Assembly (NCBI RefSeq): GCF_000576635.1
Contig: NZ_AVFL01000010.1
Location: forward strand, 1-64,000
DNA: 64,000 bases
DNA from: Skermanella stibiiresistens SB22
GTDB lineage: Bacteria > Pseudomonadota > Alphaproteobacteria > Azospirillales > Azospirillaceae
Direction: 5' to 3'
The notes under the pieces are model-generated. The model had not been told where the DNA came from. It was given only the letters and a program-made list of their open reading frames with translations, and did not search any database. Below, piece by piece: positions 55,304 to 64,000 of this stretch; position 1 is the first letter of the stretch, and the number at the start of each line of letters is the position of its first letter. A program made the position numbers and the translations under genes.

Positions 55304-55765
55304 ATGGCGGCCCGCAAACCACTTTCGGACCTGCGCTCCCATCTCGGATATCGGCTACGGATGGTATCGAACGCCATCTCGCGAAGCTTCGCCCGCGTGT
55401 TGGAGGCCGAAGGGGTCACCGTCGCCGAATGGGTCTTCCTGCGCGTCCTGCACGATGCCGAGGGCATCGCGCCGTCGCTGCTCGCCGAACGAATGGGAAT
55501 GACAAAGGGCGCGATCTCGAAACTCGCCGACCGCCTGACGGGCAAGGGCCTTGTCGACCGATCGTCCAATCCGGAAGGCAAGCGCGGGCAGACACTCGCC
55601 CTCACGCCGGCCGCCCGCTCGCTCGTGCCGAGACTGTCGGACTTGGCCGACCGGAACGACGCCCGGTTCTTCGGGACACTCGGCCCGGAGGAGCGGCGCG
55701 TTCTTGAACATCTTTTGGAGAAGATCGCCGTGGAACACGAACTGACGACCATGCCGGTCGACTGA
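55304..55765 (+). CDS. MarR-family transcriptional regulator
   Basis: 153 residues with a winged helix-turn-helix: SRSFARVLEAEGVTVAEWVFLRVL, then PSLLAERMGMTKGAISKLADRLTGKGLVDRSSNPEGKRGQTLALTPAA. GAAGG lies before the ATG. The upstream region contains a perfect long inverted repeat overlapping the promoter, so autoregulation is likely. The DUF1398 gene downstream (64 bases) may be its target. Confidence 0.93.
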   Translation: MAARKPLSDLRSHLGYRLRMVSNAISRSFARVLEAEGVTVAEWVFLRVLHDAEGIAPSLLAERMGMTKGAISKLADRLTGKGLVDRSSNPEGKRGQTLALTPAARSLVPRLSDLADRNDARFFGTLGPEERRVLEHLLEKIAVEHELTTMPVD

Positions 55766-55829
55766 CGCCGACCGACCATTCCCCCGACTCTGGTTCTTGT
55801 ACTGGCCCAAACATTGGAAGGAGGCCGCT

Positions 55830-56234
55830 TTGGACGCGCGAAGGATCATCATCGCGGAGGAATGCCAGAAGGCCGCCCATGACGGGACGATGGCATTCCC
55901 GGACATCGTCGGCTCCCTGATACAAGCCGGCTTCGAAGGCTATGCCGTCGACTATCGGCGTGACACCACGACGTATTTCCTGCCCGATGGGGAAGGCGTC
56001 GTGCTGGGGAACCAACCCTCGGAAGGAGCGGTCGCCGCGACCTTCGACGAAGCCGGCATCGCCGCCCAGGTCAGGTGGGCACAGGCCAACCCGCCAGAGT
56101 ACGCCTACGCGGCCTTCTGCCGGAACGTGAAGGCGTTTGGCTGCGCGGGTTACATGGTCTCCTTCCCCGGCCGCCGCGTCCTCTATTTCGGCCGAACGGC
56201 CGAGACGCATGTGGAACATTTTCCAGGGGATTAG
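55830..56234 (+). CDS. DUF1398-family protein (YbcV-like)
   Basis: 134 residues; role unknown. The family signature includes HDGTMAFPDIVGSLIQAGFEGYAVDYRRDTTTYFLPDGEG and CAGYMVSFPGRRVLYFGRTAETHVEHFP, which fits DUF1398 proteins, some annotated as phage-envelope-like without evidence. The start is a TTG at 55830, chosen because AAGGAGG lies six bases upstream; an in-frame TTG at 55797 has no such site. It follows the MarR regulator by 64 bases in the same direction. Confidence 0.82.
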   Translation: MDARRIIIAEECQKAAHDGTMAFPDIVGSLIQAGFEGYAVDYRRDTTTYFLPDGEGVVLGNQPSEGAVAATFDEAGIAAQVRWAQANPPEYAYAAFCRNVKAFGCAGYMVSFPGRRVLYFGRTAETHVEHFPGD

Positions 56235-56316
56235 AAGACCGCGGGACGGTAGGCGCCGACACTCCCCCATACCTCGGGCCGCCATACCCGGAGCGCCGGC
56301 CCTATCGTTCAGCCGC

Positions 56317-58494
56317 TCAGGTCAGCAGCCAAGCGGCCTTGCCCGGCTGCATCGAGCCGAGATCGCCGGAATTGACGCCCAGCAGGGTCACCAGCTCGTC
56401 CACCTTGTCGTCGTGATACACCCACACCGCTACGGCGTTGGATCCCTTGGCGACCACCTCGACATCATAGTCGGAGCCATGATCCGACATCAGCGGGCGG
56501 AGGTTCAGGAAGTCCTGGCCGATCTTGAAATCGGCGATGACATCGCCCTTGTCGCCAAGGTCCTTGAACACGAAGCTATCGCGCCCGCCGCCACCGATCA
56601 GCAGATCGGCGCCGCCGCCGCCGGTGATCGTGTCGTTGCCGGCGTTGCCCTTGATGATGTTGGACAAACCGTTGCCGGTCAGGCTCATGCCCGAGGATTT
56701 CATCCCGAATAGGTTCTCGACGTTGTCCGGCAGCGTGAAGGAGCCATCCCAGAGCTTGACGGTATCGGTCCCCTCACCGGCCTTCTCGATCACCTTGTCG
56801 AAGCTGCTGCCGGCCACATAGGTGTCATCGCCCTTGCCGCCCTTCATGGTGTCGGCGCCGGCGCCGCCATCCAACTGCTCGTTCCTGTCGCCGCCGACCA
56901 GCGTGTCGGCCTTCGATCCGCCCTTGATCGTCGTCTTGAAGGGGTCGCTCTCCTGCCATTTGCCCACGACCGCCACCGGCGTTGGACCGGAACCGGCGGC
57001 TTGGAAACCGAAATCGTCAGCCGCGAAGGCGGAGAGCTTGGTGGCCAGGAACTTGACGGTCTGTCCACCGCCCAGGTTGAACACCACATCGGCGCCGGAT
57101 TGGGTCATGGCGCCTTTGACGGCCGCGAAGCTGGTGAAGGACGTTCCCTCCAGCCGCACCGTGTCGCCCGTCCCGCTTCCCGCCTTGAAATCGGTGATGG
57201 TGTCGTTGCCCTTGCCCTTCCCGATCACGAAGACGTCGTTGCCGCCTCCGCCGGTCAGGCGATCGTCGCCGGCGCCACCGTCCAGCACGTCGTTACCGGA
57301 CCCGCCCTTGATGATATTGTCCTTGGAGTTGCCCGTCACCTTGGCCCCGCCGGACCGGGTCACGGTGGCGTGCTCGACCGACGAGGGCATGGTGTAGGAA
57401 CTCGACGTCACCGTCACCGTGTCGACCGGATCGTTCGGGGTCCAGGGCTTGCCGGGCGTCGTCCCACCCTTGATGACCCCGGCCTTGCCGTCCCAATAGC
57501 CGTCGAACCGGTTGCCGGAAACGCTCAAGCCCTTGTTCTGGCCGGACTCGACGTTCAACCACTTTGTCGGACGGTTGATCGTGTTGTTGGAGATCGTGAT
57601 GTCCGACGAGGGCGACCAGACGCCGCTGGTCTTGCCGGCCGCGACATTGACCACCGTGTAGTAGCTGGGGTTGCCGACCAGCAGGTTGCCGGTCGCCGTG
57701 CTGTCCTCGGCGCCCAGGAAGCTGAGCGGACGCTTGCCCACGTCGTAGACCTCGTTGCCGATCGCCAGGACGTTCTTGGCCTCGTAGTCGCGGGCGCCGG
57801 GGCGCATCCACTTGGCCGTCGTCCAGCCCCCGATGGTGATGCCGTCGACGGCGACGTCGTGGACCTTGTTGTATTCGATCCGCACGTTGGTCGAACCGCC
57901 CTTGGCGAACAGGCCGGCGACGCCGGTGACCTTGGAGATATCGTTGTGGGAGATCACGCTGTCATTGACCGCGACGAAGTCGATGCCCTGGTCGCCGGCG
58001 CCGATGATGGTGTTGTTCAGGATATGGATATTGTCGCCTTGCGAGATCTTGATGCCGTCCATCCCAGCGCCGCGGACGATGTTGTTCTCGATCACGATGT
58101 TCTTCGTCATGTCCTTGAAGTCGCTGCCGGCCATACCGAACTGGATGCCGTTCTGCTTGGACTGCGCGGTGACGTCGAAGCCGCGGATGACGATGTTCTC
58201 CTCGCCGAACCCATAGATCGTCGCGGTGCCGGCGCTGGCCGGCTTGATCTTCGCGGCGCCCGTGCCATCGGCTGAAATCAGAGAAATCGGGGCGCTGGAA
58301 GTGCCTCCGGTCTTGAACTCGATGTTCTCCACGTAGGTCCCCGCCTTGACCATCACGGCCGTGCCGGGAGTGGCCTTGTTGAGTGCCGCTTGAATGGATT
58401 TGAGCGGAGACCCTTCCGACCCATTGTTGCTGTTGCTGCCGGAATTGGACACCCAAATGACGCGCTGTGGCGCGACGTTGGAGAACGGCGTCAT
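56317..58494 (-). CDS. Secreted beta-helix protein with RTX repeats
   Basis: 725 residues. An N-terminal right-handed beta-helix (about 10-360: DIRF-like PLKSIQAALNKATPGTAVMVKAGTYVENI, then NIVIENNIVRGAGMDGIKISQGDNIHILNN) resembles pectate-lyase or alginate-epimerase folds, although a catalytic site cannot be fixed. Three blocks of GGxGxDxLx repeats follow (around 405-430, 540-565 and 630-655), which bind calcium. The C-terminus ends KAAWLLT. The absence of an N-terminal signal with C-terminal RTX repeats predicts type I secretion. The ATG at 58494 follows GAGAGGA. Divergent from the paralogue at 59068. Confidence 0.85.
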   Translation of the reverse strand: MTPFSNVAPQRVIWVSNSGSNSNNGSEGSPLKSIQAALNKATPGTAVMVKAGTYVENIEFKTGGTSSAPISLISADGTGAAKIKPASAGTATIYGFGEENIVIRGFDVTAQSKQNGIQFGMAGSDFKDMTKNIVIENNIVRGAGMDGIKISQGDNIHILNNTIIGAGDQGIDFVAVNDSVISHNDISKVTGVAGLFAKGGSTNVRIEYNKVHDVAVDGITIGGWTTAKWMRPGARDYEAKNVLAIGNEVYDVGKRPLSFLGAEDSTATGNLLVGNPSYYTVVNVAAGKTSGVWSPSSDITISNNTINRPTKWLNVESGQNKGLSVSGNRFDGYWDGKAGVIKGGTTPGKPWTPNDPVDTVTVTSSSYTMPSSVEHATVTRSGGAKVTGNSKDNIIKGGSGNDVLDGGAGDDRLTGGGGNDVFVIGKGKGNDTITDFKAGSGTGDTVRLEGTSFTSFAAVKGAMTQSGADVVFNLGGGQTVKFLATKLSAFAADDFGFQAAGSGPTPVAVVGKWQESDPFKTTIKGGSKADTLVGGDRNEQLDGGAGADTMKGGKGDDTYVAGSSFDKVIEKAGEGTDTVKLWDGSFTLPDNVENLFGMKSSGMSLTGNGLSNIIKGNAGNDTITGGGGADLLIGGGGRDSFVFKDLGDKGDVIADFKIGQDFLNLRPLMSDHGSDYDVEVVAKGSNAVAVWVYHDDKVDELVTLLGVNSGDLGSMQPGKAAWLLT

Positions 58495-59067
58495 CTTTTT
58501 AGTTCCTCTCGATTTATTGCGAGGACTGAGCGGCGGAAATCTCCGGATTCGCTCCAGTTCTCGATCCAACCCCTGTTCATATCGATGGGGTTACTTCTTT
58601 CGAGAGGATGACGTGTTCGATTTAATAGACCGTTACCAGCGCGACATTAATCGAGTGATTCCAGATAGCGGGACAATCACGTCGAAATACTTTGATTTTG
58701 GATCTGTTTCCGTATTGTGGGAAAAGCTCTTGTCAGGACTGGGCCACGCGGAGCTTCCCACGCCGTTTACAGTCATGATTCCGGCGGTTCTCCCACATTA
58801 TTGTCACCGCGGCTCCGCAAACTGTCACATCGGCGCACAAGTCGTGTCACAACTTCGTACCGACTTCTGTCGGATCCACAGTCCCGTTTTTTGCTCGCCT
58901 CCTTTCGGTTTTTAACTGTAATTTCCCGCTTGTTCGCTATCCGAGCAAGAATAAATCCGCAAATACAGGCGATACGCACAACAGTTTCCCAAGCCTCTCA
59001 CAAGAAAATGTGAGTTTTGCTTAGGGAATTTCTAAAGCGTGCGCGCGACTACAGGAGTGGGACCTTC
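58495..59067. promoter_or_regulatory. Divergent promoter region with phased TGTCAC boxes
   Basis: A 573-base region between the two beta-helix genes, lower in GC than both. It contains TGTCAC three times (58802, 58823, 58845), spaced 21 and 22 bases, hence on one face of the helix, followed by the small palindrome CCGAC-TTCT-GTCGG (58860-58873). A leader hairpin CTCACA-AGAAAA-TGTGAG (58997-59014) lies 53 bases ahead of the rightward gene. The frame from 58602 to 58915 lacks good coding signs and is not called. Confidence 0.5.
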
Positions 59068-60504
59068 ATGGCCAACGATCAAATCTGGGTTTCCAAAGAC
59101 GGAAGCAACTCGAACTCGGGAAGTGCTTCCAATCCGCTGAAAACCATTCAAGCCGCCGTGGATCGTGCTTCGAGCGGCACCGACGTGATGGTCGAGGAAG
59201 GCACCTACACCGAAACGGTCCGCATCCGAAAGGATGGTATTTCGCTGATTTCAGCCGATGGTGATCAGGCGGCGACCATCAAGGCGGCGTCCCAGGGCGG
59301 TTCCGCCATCAGTGGCTTCGGGGTCGAGAACATCACCATCAAAGGCTTCGAGATCGACGCGGGCTCGAACGCGAACGGCATCCATTTCGGCATGTCGGGC
59401 AAGGGTTTCAGCGATCCGATCCGCGATCTGACGATCCAGGACAACGTGATCAACGGCGCCGGACAGGATGGGATCAAGGTCTCGCAAGCCTACGGCGTCA
59501 AGATCCTGAACAACGAGATCAACGATTCCGGACAGGAAGGCATCGATTTCGTCGCGGTCAACGATTCCCGCATCGCCGGCAACGAGGTCGATGGCGCCGA
59601 CGGCCCCTCGGCACTGGGCGTCAAGGGCGGCTCGACCAATGTCGACATCGTGAACAACAAGGTCCACGACACGGCGGTCGCCGGCATCAGCGTCGGTGGC
59701 TGGACCACCGACAAGTGGATGTGGCCGGGCGCGCGCAGCTACGAGGCCAAGGACCTGACCGTCACCGGCAACGAGGTCTGGGACACCACCAAGGCGGCCA
59801 TCCTGGTCTCGGGCGCCCGCGACAGCCTGATCGCCGACAACTATCTCCACCCCGACAACGACTACGACGCCGTGATCTGGCTCGACCGCAGCACCGCCAG
59901 CCACCCCAGCCCGATCTACAGCGAGAACATCACGATCCGCGACAACCTGTTCGAGCGCGACGATTGGCTGCGCGTCAATCGCGGCAATGACGACGGCTTG
60001 AAGGTGAGCGGCAACAGCATCGCCACCGGCGACCAGAAGGGCGCCTGGGGCTCCTCGGAAACGGCTGGTGACGTGGCGGGCGCCTCCGGCTCCTCCGACG
60101 ACACCGCGGCCGTGGCCCCGGTCGTCGCGTCGGACACGGCGCTGGGCGACGGAGCCGTTCCCGAAGTGATCGCGATCTCCAAGGCCGATCTGCCGGAGGG
60201 CTACGACGCCGGGCTGATCGATGACGAGCCCGACCTGATGATCCCGGCCGGCGAGGATCTCATCGTCTTCACCCAGGTCGAGGACGCCGGCTTCCAAGTG
60301 ACCGACGCCGAGGGCGCCGAGGCACCGGCCGGGGATTACGCCTTCTTCAAGCTGACCACCGACGGGAATGGGGAAAACGTCTCCATCTCCGCCGCCACCT
60401 GGCAGGCCCTGGAGGACGCGACCCTGGCCGATGCCGTGCCGGTCGAACAGACCACCGTCGACACCGGCACCGCCAACCAAGGCACCGACGGCTGGCTGCT
60501 CTGA
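59068..60504 (+). CDS. Beta-helix protein without RTX repeats, paralogue of 56317-58494
   Basis: 478 residues. The N-terminal 310 residues match the leftward protein (WVSKDGSNSNSGSASNPLKTIQAAVDRASSGTDVMVEEGTY; DQGIDFV-like GQEGIDFVAVNDS; KGGSTNVDIVNNKVHD; GGWTTDKWMWPGARSYEAK), a right-handed beta-helix. The last 160 residues differ: acidic, without GGxGxD repeats, containing LIDDEPDLMIPAGEDLIVF, and ending TDGWLL. The shared WLL end in two otherwise different tails suggests an export signal. AGGAGTGGG precedes the ATG. Function unknown; a polysaccharide-acting or surface protein is possible. Confidence 0.82.
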   Translation: MANDQIWVSKDGSNSNSGSASNPLKTIQAAVDRASSGTDVMVEEGTYTETVRIRKDGISLISADGDQAATIKAASQGGSAISGFGVENITIKGFEIDAGSNANGIHFGMSGKGFSDPIRDLTIQDNVINGAGQDGIKVSQAYGVKILNNEINDSGQEGIDFVAVNDSRIAGNEVDGADGPSALGVKGGSTNVDIVNNKVHDTAVAGISVGGWTTDKWMWPGARSYEAKDLTVTGNEVWDTTKAAILVSGARDSLIADNYLHPDNDYDAVIWLDRSTASHPSPIYSENITIRDNLFERDDWLRVNRGNDDGLKVSGNSIATGDQKGAWGSSETAGDVAGASGSSDDTAAVAPVVASDTALGDGAVPEVIAISKADLPEGYDAGLIDDEPDLMIPAGEDLIVFTQVEDAGFQVTDAEGAEAPAGDYAFFKLTTDGNGENVSISAATWQALEDATLADAVPVEQTTVDTGTANQGTDGWLL

Positions 60505-60507
60505 CGC

Positions 60508-62691
60508 TCAGCTGATCGTCACGACCCGCACGGGTCCGCTGCGCCGAAGCACCGTCACACCGACATCGATGGCGTGACGGCGCAACAGGACATCGACCTC
60601 GCAGGCGCCCACCCGGAGCCCGTGCAGTTCGACCTCCTCCAGGAAGGTGGGCAGCACGGGCCGGTTGAAGCGGATCTCGTTGCCCTCGGGGTGGAACTCC
60701 AGCCCAATCGCGGCGGCCAGCAGTCCCGGCAAGGTGGCGCTGGCCCAAGCCTGCGGCGAGCAGGCTACCGGATAGGACACCGGCGCCCTGCCTCGACGCC
60801 GGGGAAAGCCGCAGAACAGTTCCGGCAGCCGGCGCAGGTCGGTCTCGGCGGACGATTCGAACAAGCCCTGGAAAATCCGGGCGGCCTCCTCCTTGTGACC
60901 GTACCGCGCGAAGCCGAGCGCGATCAGGCCGTTGTCATGCGGCCAGATCGAGCCATTGTGATACGACATCGGATTATAGCGCGCCTGCGATGTGGCTAGC
61001 GTACGGATGCCCCAGCCCGAGAAGGATGTGGCGTCCATCAGGTTCGCCGCCACGCGGGCCGCGCGATCGGCCGACGCGATGCCGGTGAACAACGCGTGGC
61101 CGGCGTTGGAGGCACCGACCTGGCATTGCCGCTTGCCGGCGTCCAAGGCCAGAGCGTAGGTGCCGAGCCTCTCGCACCAGAAGGCGTTCTCGAACCGGAC
61201 GCGCAGGGCCTCCGCCTCGATCTCCAGCGTGGCGGCGCGCTCCGGCAGGCCGATCCGCCGGGCGAGGTCCGCCGCGGCGCGCTTGGCGGCGAAGACGTAT
61301 CCCTGAACCTCGACCAGCGCTATGGGGCCCTCCGCCAGGGTGCCATCCTCGTGGAACACGCTGTCATGGCTGTCCTTCCAGCCTTGGTTGATCAGACCAT
61401 CCTGGTTGCGCCGGCCATACTCGACGAAGCCGTCGCCATCGCGGTCGCCATAATCGTCTATCCACGACAGCGCCGCCTCGATGTTGGGCCAGATATCCGA
61501 GATCAGGCCCAAGTCGCCCGTCCGTGTCGCGTAGGCGCCAGCCAGGATGACGAACAGTGGCGTCGAATCGACGCTGCCATAATAGCGTCGGAACGGCACC
61601 TCGCCGAGCGACGCCATCTCTCCGCCGCGGGTCTCGTGCAGGATCTTGCCGGGCTCGGCGTCGGCGACCGCGTCCTCCTCGACCGCTTGGTTGGCCGCGA
61701 GATAACGCAGCACTCCCGCCGCCAAGTCGGGAGCGAAGCCCAGGAGAAGCATCGCGGTGATGATGCCATCGCGGCCGAACGCCGTGCTGAACCAGGGTAT
61801 GCCCGCATAGGGATAGGGACCCTGCTCCGTCTCCGTCACGAGCATGGCCAAATCTGAGGCCGAGCGCCGCAGGGTCTCGTTGAAGACACTGTTGGACGTG
61901 ACGATATGCGCCACCGGTCCGAACAGGGCCCGATGATCCCGCGCCTTTCCGCGCAAGGCGGCGAAGAAGCCCGTCCGCGATCCGCCGCGTTCCGGGGCTA
62001 TGCCCGCGACCGATATGGTCGTGAACAGCGGCACCCACTCATCCGGCCCGAGGTCCAGTTCGATCGACGCCTCGACGGATGACAGGCGGGTCGGCGGCGG
62101 ATCGAACTGGAACAGGGTTTCTCGTCGCACGCCATCCAGCCCGACATAGGCCAGCGTCACTTGGTCGTCGGCGACGACGGGCGGTTCGATCCGGCCGCGC
62201 CGGGCGCGGTTCTGTCCCCGCGCCTCGAACAGGTCGGCGAAGTCGGCCCCATAGCGTAGCGTCAGTGTCACCCGCACCCGGTTTTCCGAATGGTTGCGAA
62301 CCACCAAACGCTCGTAACAGGCTCCGTTCCACAGGAATTTTGCGCGCGACAAGTGAAGGGTTTCCCGCAGGATGTGCGTGCCATCCTTGTAGAGATCCGG
62401 ATTGCACAGGTCGCTGGACAGCACCGCCGTCCGGTCCATGATCGTGGTGCTGAGCAGAAGGGGCCGTTGGCCATCGATCAGCAGTTCCAGGCGCGATAGA
62501 TACCGGGTGTCCTGATGGAACAGCCCATCGGGACGGCCCCGGGCGTACAGGATGTCGCCATGGTCGTCGAACACGGCGAAGGTGTCCGCGTGCTTGATGG
62601 TGCGGGTATGGCGATCGGTCAGGGAACCGACGGCCGGAATGTAATACTCCGCAGCGGGGTCCTGGATCGTGTCTGGGCCGGGTGTCGTCAT
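60508..62691 (-). CDS. Amylo-alpha-1,6-glucosidase (glycogen debranching-type)
   Basis: 727 residues with an N-terminal GDE_N_bis-like beta domain (about 15-260: FAVFDDHGDILYARGRPDGLFHQDTRYLSRLELLIDG) and a C-terminal alpha/alpha barrel (about 290-650). The barrel includes PWFSTAFGRDGIITAMLLLG, the catalytic-region acids near YGDRDGDGFVEYGRRN, and YHNGSIWPHDNGLIALGF. The ATG at 62691 overlaps the stop of the glycosyltransferase gene (ATGA). Enzymes of this family hydrolyse alpha-glucans or alpha-glycosides; the pairing with a GT4 suggests a periplasmic or cytosolic glucoside cycle. Substrate unknown. The product converges on the beta-helix gene with a 3-base gap. Confidence 0.9.
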   Translation of the reverse strand: MTTPGPDTIQDPAAEYYIPAVGSLTDRHTRTIKHADTFAVFDDHGDILYARGRPDGLFHQDTRYLSRLELLIDGQRPLLLSTTIMDRTAVLSSDLCNPDLYKDGTHILRETLHLSRAKFLWNGACYERLVVRNHSENRVRVTLTLRYGADFADLFEARGQNRARRGRIEPPVVADDQVTLAYVGLDGVRRETLFQFDPPPTRLSSVEASIELDLGPDEWVPLFTTISVAGIAPERGGSRTGFFAALRGKARDHRALFGPVAHIVTSNSVFNETLRRSASDLAMLVTETEQGPYPYAGIPWFSTAFGRDGIITAMLLLGFAPDLAAGVLRYLAANQAVEEDAVADAEPGKILHETRGGEMASLGEVPFRRYYGSVDSTPLFVILAGAYATRTGDLGLISDIWPNIEAALSWIDDYGDRDGDGFVEYGRRNQDGLINQGWKDSHDSVFHEDGTLAEGPIALVEVQGYVFAAKRAAADLARRIGLPERAATLEIEAEALRVRFENAFWCERLGTYALALDAGKRQCQVGASNAGHALFTGIASADRAARVAANLMDATSFSGWGIRTLATSQARYNPMSYHNGSIWPHDNGLIALGFARYGHKEEAARIFQGLFESSAETDLRRLPELFCGFPRRRGRAPVSYPVACSPQAWASATLPGLLAAAIGLEFHPEGNEIRFNRPVLPTFLEEVELHGLRVGACEVDVLLRRHAIDVGVTVLRRSGPVRVVTIS

Positions 62692-63794
62692 GGTGATGTC
62701 ACCTTCAAGTCCGGTCTTGGCCATTCCACCGCCTGGGGCGGCACCCTCGGCGCCGCGGCCACCTTGATCCTGGACTGGGCCGCCCGCCGGTAAAGCTCGA
62801 CATAGTCGCGCGCCATGCGTTCCGCCGAGAACCGGCGTTCGAATTGGGCTCGAATCTCGTTCCGGTCGAGTTGGTCGAGCATCCCCACCGCCTCGACCGC
62901 CTCGTCCTGGGTATCCACGACAAAGCCCGTGACCCCATGCTCGATGACCTCCTCGACCGACCCATGACGGTACGCGATCACCGGCGTGCCGGTCGCCATC
63001 GCCTCGATCATGACCATGCCGAAGGGCTCGGGCCAGTTGATCGGGAACAGCAACGCGCGCGCTCCCCCCAGGAAGGCGCTTTTCTCGGCGTCGCCGATCT
63101 CCCCGATGAAGTCGATCAGCGGGTGGTCCAGCAGGGGCCGGATGCGCGCCTCGTGATATTCGAGGTCGGCTTTGTCGACCTTCGCCGCCATCCTGAGCGG
63201 CAGGCCCGATCGGATCGCGATCCTGATCGCCTCATCGGGCTGTTTTTCGGGGGAAACGCGACCCAGGAACGCCAGGTAGCCATCGGACCGGGTGTTGAGC
63301 TGGAACAGCCGGGACGGTACGCCGTGGTGGATCGTTCCGGCCCACCGCACATCGGGCAGGGGTTTCCGCTGGCTGTCGGAAATCGACACCAGCGGCATGT
63401 CGTTGAACTCCGCGTAGAAGGGATAGAGATCGTCCAGATCCTGCCGCCCGTGCAACGTGGTCAGCGTTCGGTCCGCCATGGGGCGGAATGTCGGGAAGTG
63501 CAGGCAATCCAGGTGGAAGTGAAGCACGTCGAACTCGTCGGCCCGCTGGCGGAGACGGTCCATCATCAGCATCACGCTTGGGATCGGATCGCGGCAGGTG
63601 GGATCGAGGCGCATGGCCAGTCGACGGCAGGGCACCAGGGTGGCGCTGGTCAGGCTGTCACCGCTGGCGAACAGGGTGACTTGGTGGCCCATGTGGACCA
63701 ATTCCTCGGTCAGGTACGAGACGATCCGTTCGGTTCCGCCGTAGAGACGGGGCGGCACGCTTTCCGCGAGGGGAGCGATCTGCGCGATTCTCAT
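62688..63794 (-). CDS. GT4-family glycosyltransferase
   Basis: 368 residues with two Rossmann domains. The N-domain begins MRIAQIAPLAESVPPRLYGGTERIVSYLTEELVHMGHQVTLFASGDS; the C-domain has YLAFLGRVSPEKQPDEAI and the E-x7-E motif in NWPEPFGMVMIEAMATGTPVIAYRHGS. Retaining mechanism with a nucleotide-sugar donor. Such proteins with an adjacent amylo-1,6-glucosidase often make or use trehalose- or glucan-type compounds, a suggestion only. The ATG at 63794 is chosen from the typical MRIAQIAPL start. First gene of a two-gene operon. Confidence 0.92.
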   Translation of the reverse strand: MRIAQIAPLAESVPPRLYGGTERIVSYLTEELVHMGHQVTLFASGDSLTSATLVPCRRLAMRLDPTCRDPIPSVMLMMDRLRQRADEFDVLHFHLDCLHFPTFRPMADRTLTTLHGRQDLDDLYPFYAEFNDMPLVSISDSQRKPLPDVRWAGTIHHGVPSRLFQLNTRSDGYLAFLGRVSPEKQPDEAIRIAIRSGLPLRMAAKVDKADLEYHEARIRPLLDHPLIDFIGEIGDAEKSAFLGGARALLFPINWPEPFGMVMIEAMATGTPVIAYRHGSVEEVIEHGVTGFVVDTQDEAVEAVGMLDQLDRNEIRAQFERRFSAERMARDYVELYRRAAQSRIKVAAAPRVPPQAVEWPRPDLKVTSP

Positions 63795-64000
63795 GATTTT
63801 ACCCTTTCCGGGCAGGAGCCGCGCGCTTCCCGTTATCGAGCGTCAAACGGCTCGTGACACACATCATCGACTCGTCAACAGATCGGCGCGCGTCGGGACT
63901 CAAAATCTTATCAGCGGACTTGGCATGCGTTCGGCAGGGCCTTCATCCGCAATTTCGAAGTCCACGCTCCCCTTTTCCGACGGTAAGCGACCGGAATCGT
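63795..64000. other. Window-end region without a recognisable gene
   Basis: 206 bases that must contain the promoter of the glycosyltransferase operon. I see no start codon with a ribosome site, tRNA, terminator or long palindrome. Confidence 0.3.

Noticed and set aside
58602-58915. Small frame between the beta-helix genes
   Set aside because: No ribosome site, amino-acid composition unlike the neighbours, and it overlaps the phased TGTCAC boxes.

Overview
The window is a continuous piece of a high-GC alphaproteobacterial chromosome. Protein similarity as I recognise it (PagL and KdsA outer-membrane genes, a liuABCD leucine-catabolism operon, HWE/HisKA_2-type and hybrid kinases, c-di-GMP proteins, RTX export substrates) points to Rhodospirillales, perhaps an Azospirillum/Skermanella relative; the genus is inference. 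No prophage, CRISPR array, tRNA or rRNA gene was found. The only mobile-type gene is a REP-associated transposase framed by two perfect 34-bp inverted repeats.

Layout. 1-4144: a DNA-repair glycosylase (its start lies outside the window), a lytic transglycosylase, moaB and a small-molecule kinase, tightly packed. 4162-4797: the RAYT/REP unit. 5033-13116: leucine/isovalerate catabolism (liuABCD), a divergent TetR regulator, and an acyl-CoA synthetase whose promoter carries the same 17-bp motif as the liu promoter. 13252-14833: lipid A deacylase and KDO8P synthase. 15042-19896: a cluster of unrecognised genes with two full-length paralogues around a third gene. 20109-23920: a periplasmic SUOX-fold-like protein, hybrid kinase and HD-GYP response regulator operon. 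24041-28930: a membrane-bound, Tat-exported formate dehydrogenase operon closed by a clear terminator. 29077-37478: TerB-like protein, two-component kinase, DinG helicase, MtgA, and a pentapeptide-repeat/PilZ pair. 37521-45307: EmrAB-type efflux, a TetR/MFS divergent pair with a palindromic operator, MaoC hydratase, DMT exporter, SMP-30 lactonase. 45503-49946: a fatty acid desaturase with an unusual structured leader, then a response regulator-FIST-kinase operon. 50207-56234: small proteins, a VOC lyase, a Tat/GMC dehydrogenase pair, a second desaturase, a MarR regulator with a near-ideal operator and a DUF1398 protein. 56317-60504: two divergent beta-helix proteins, one with RTX repeats. 60508-63794: a glycosyltransferase/glucosidase operon.

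The strongest candidates for undescribed biology are (i) the leader of the desaturase at 45503, where two upstream copies of a motif can pair with the start of the coding sequence in mutually exclusive hairpins; (ii) the paralogue cluster at 15042-19896; and (iii) the divergent beta-helix pair with a phased TGTCAC array between them. All functions are read from sequence alone; no database search was run.
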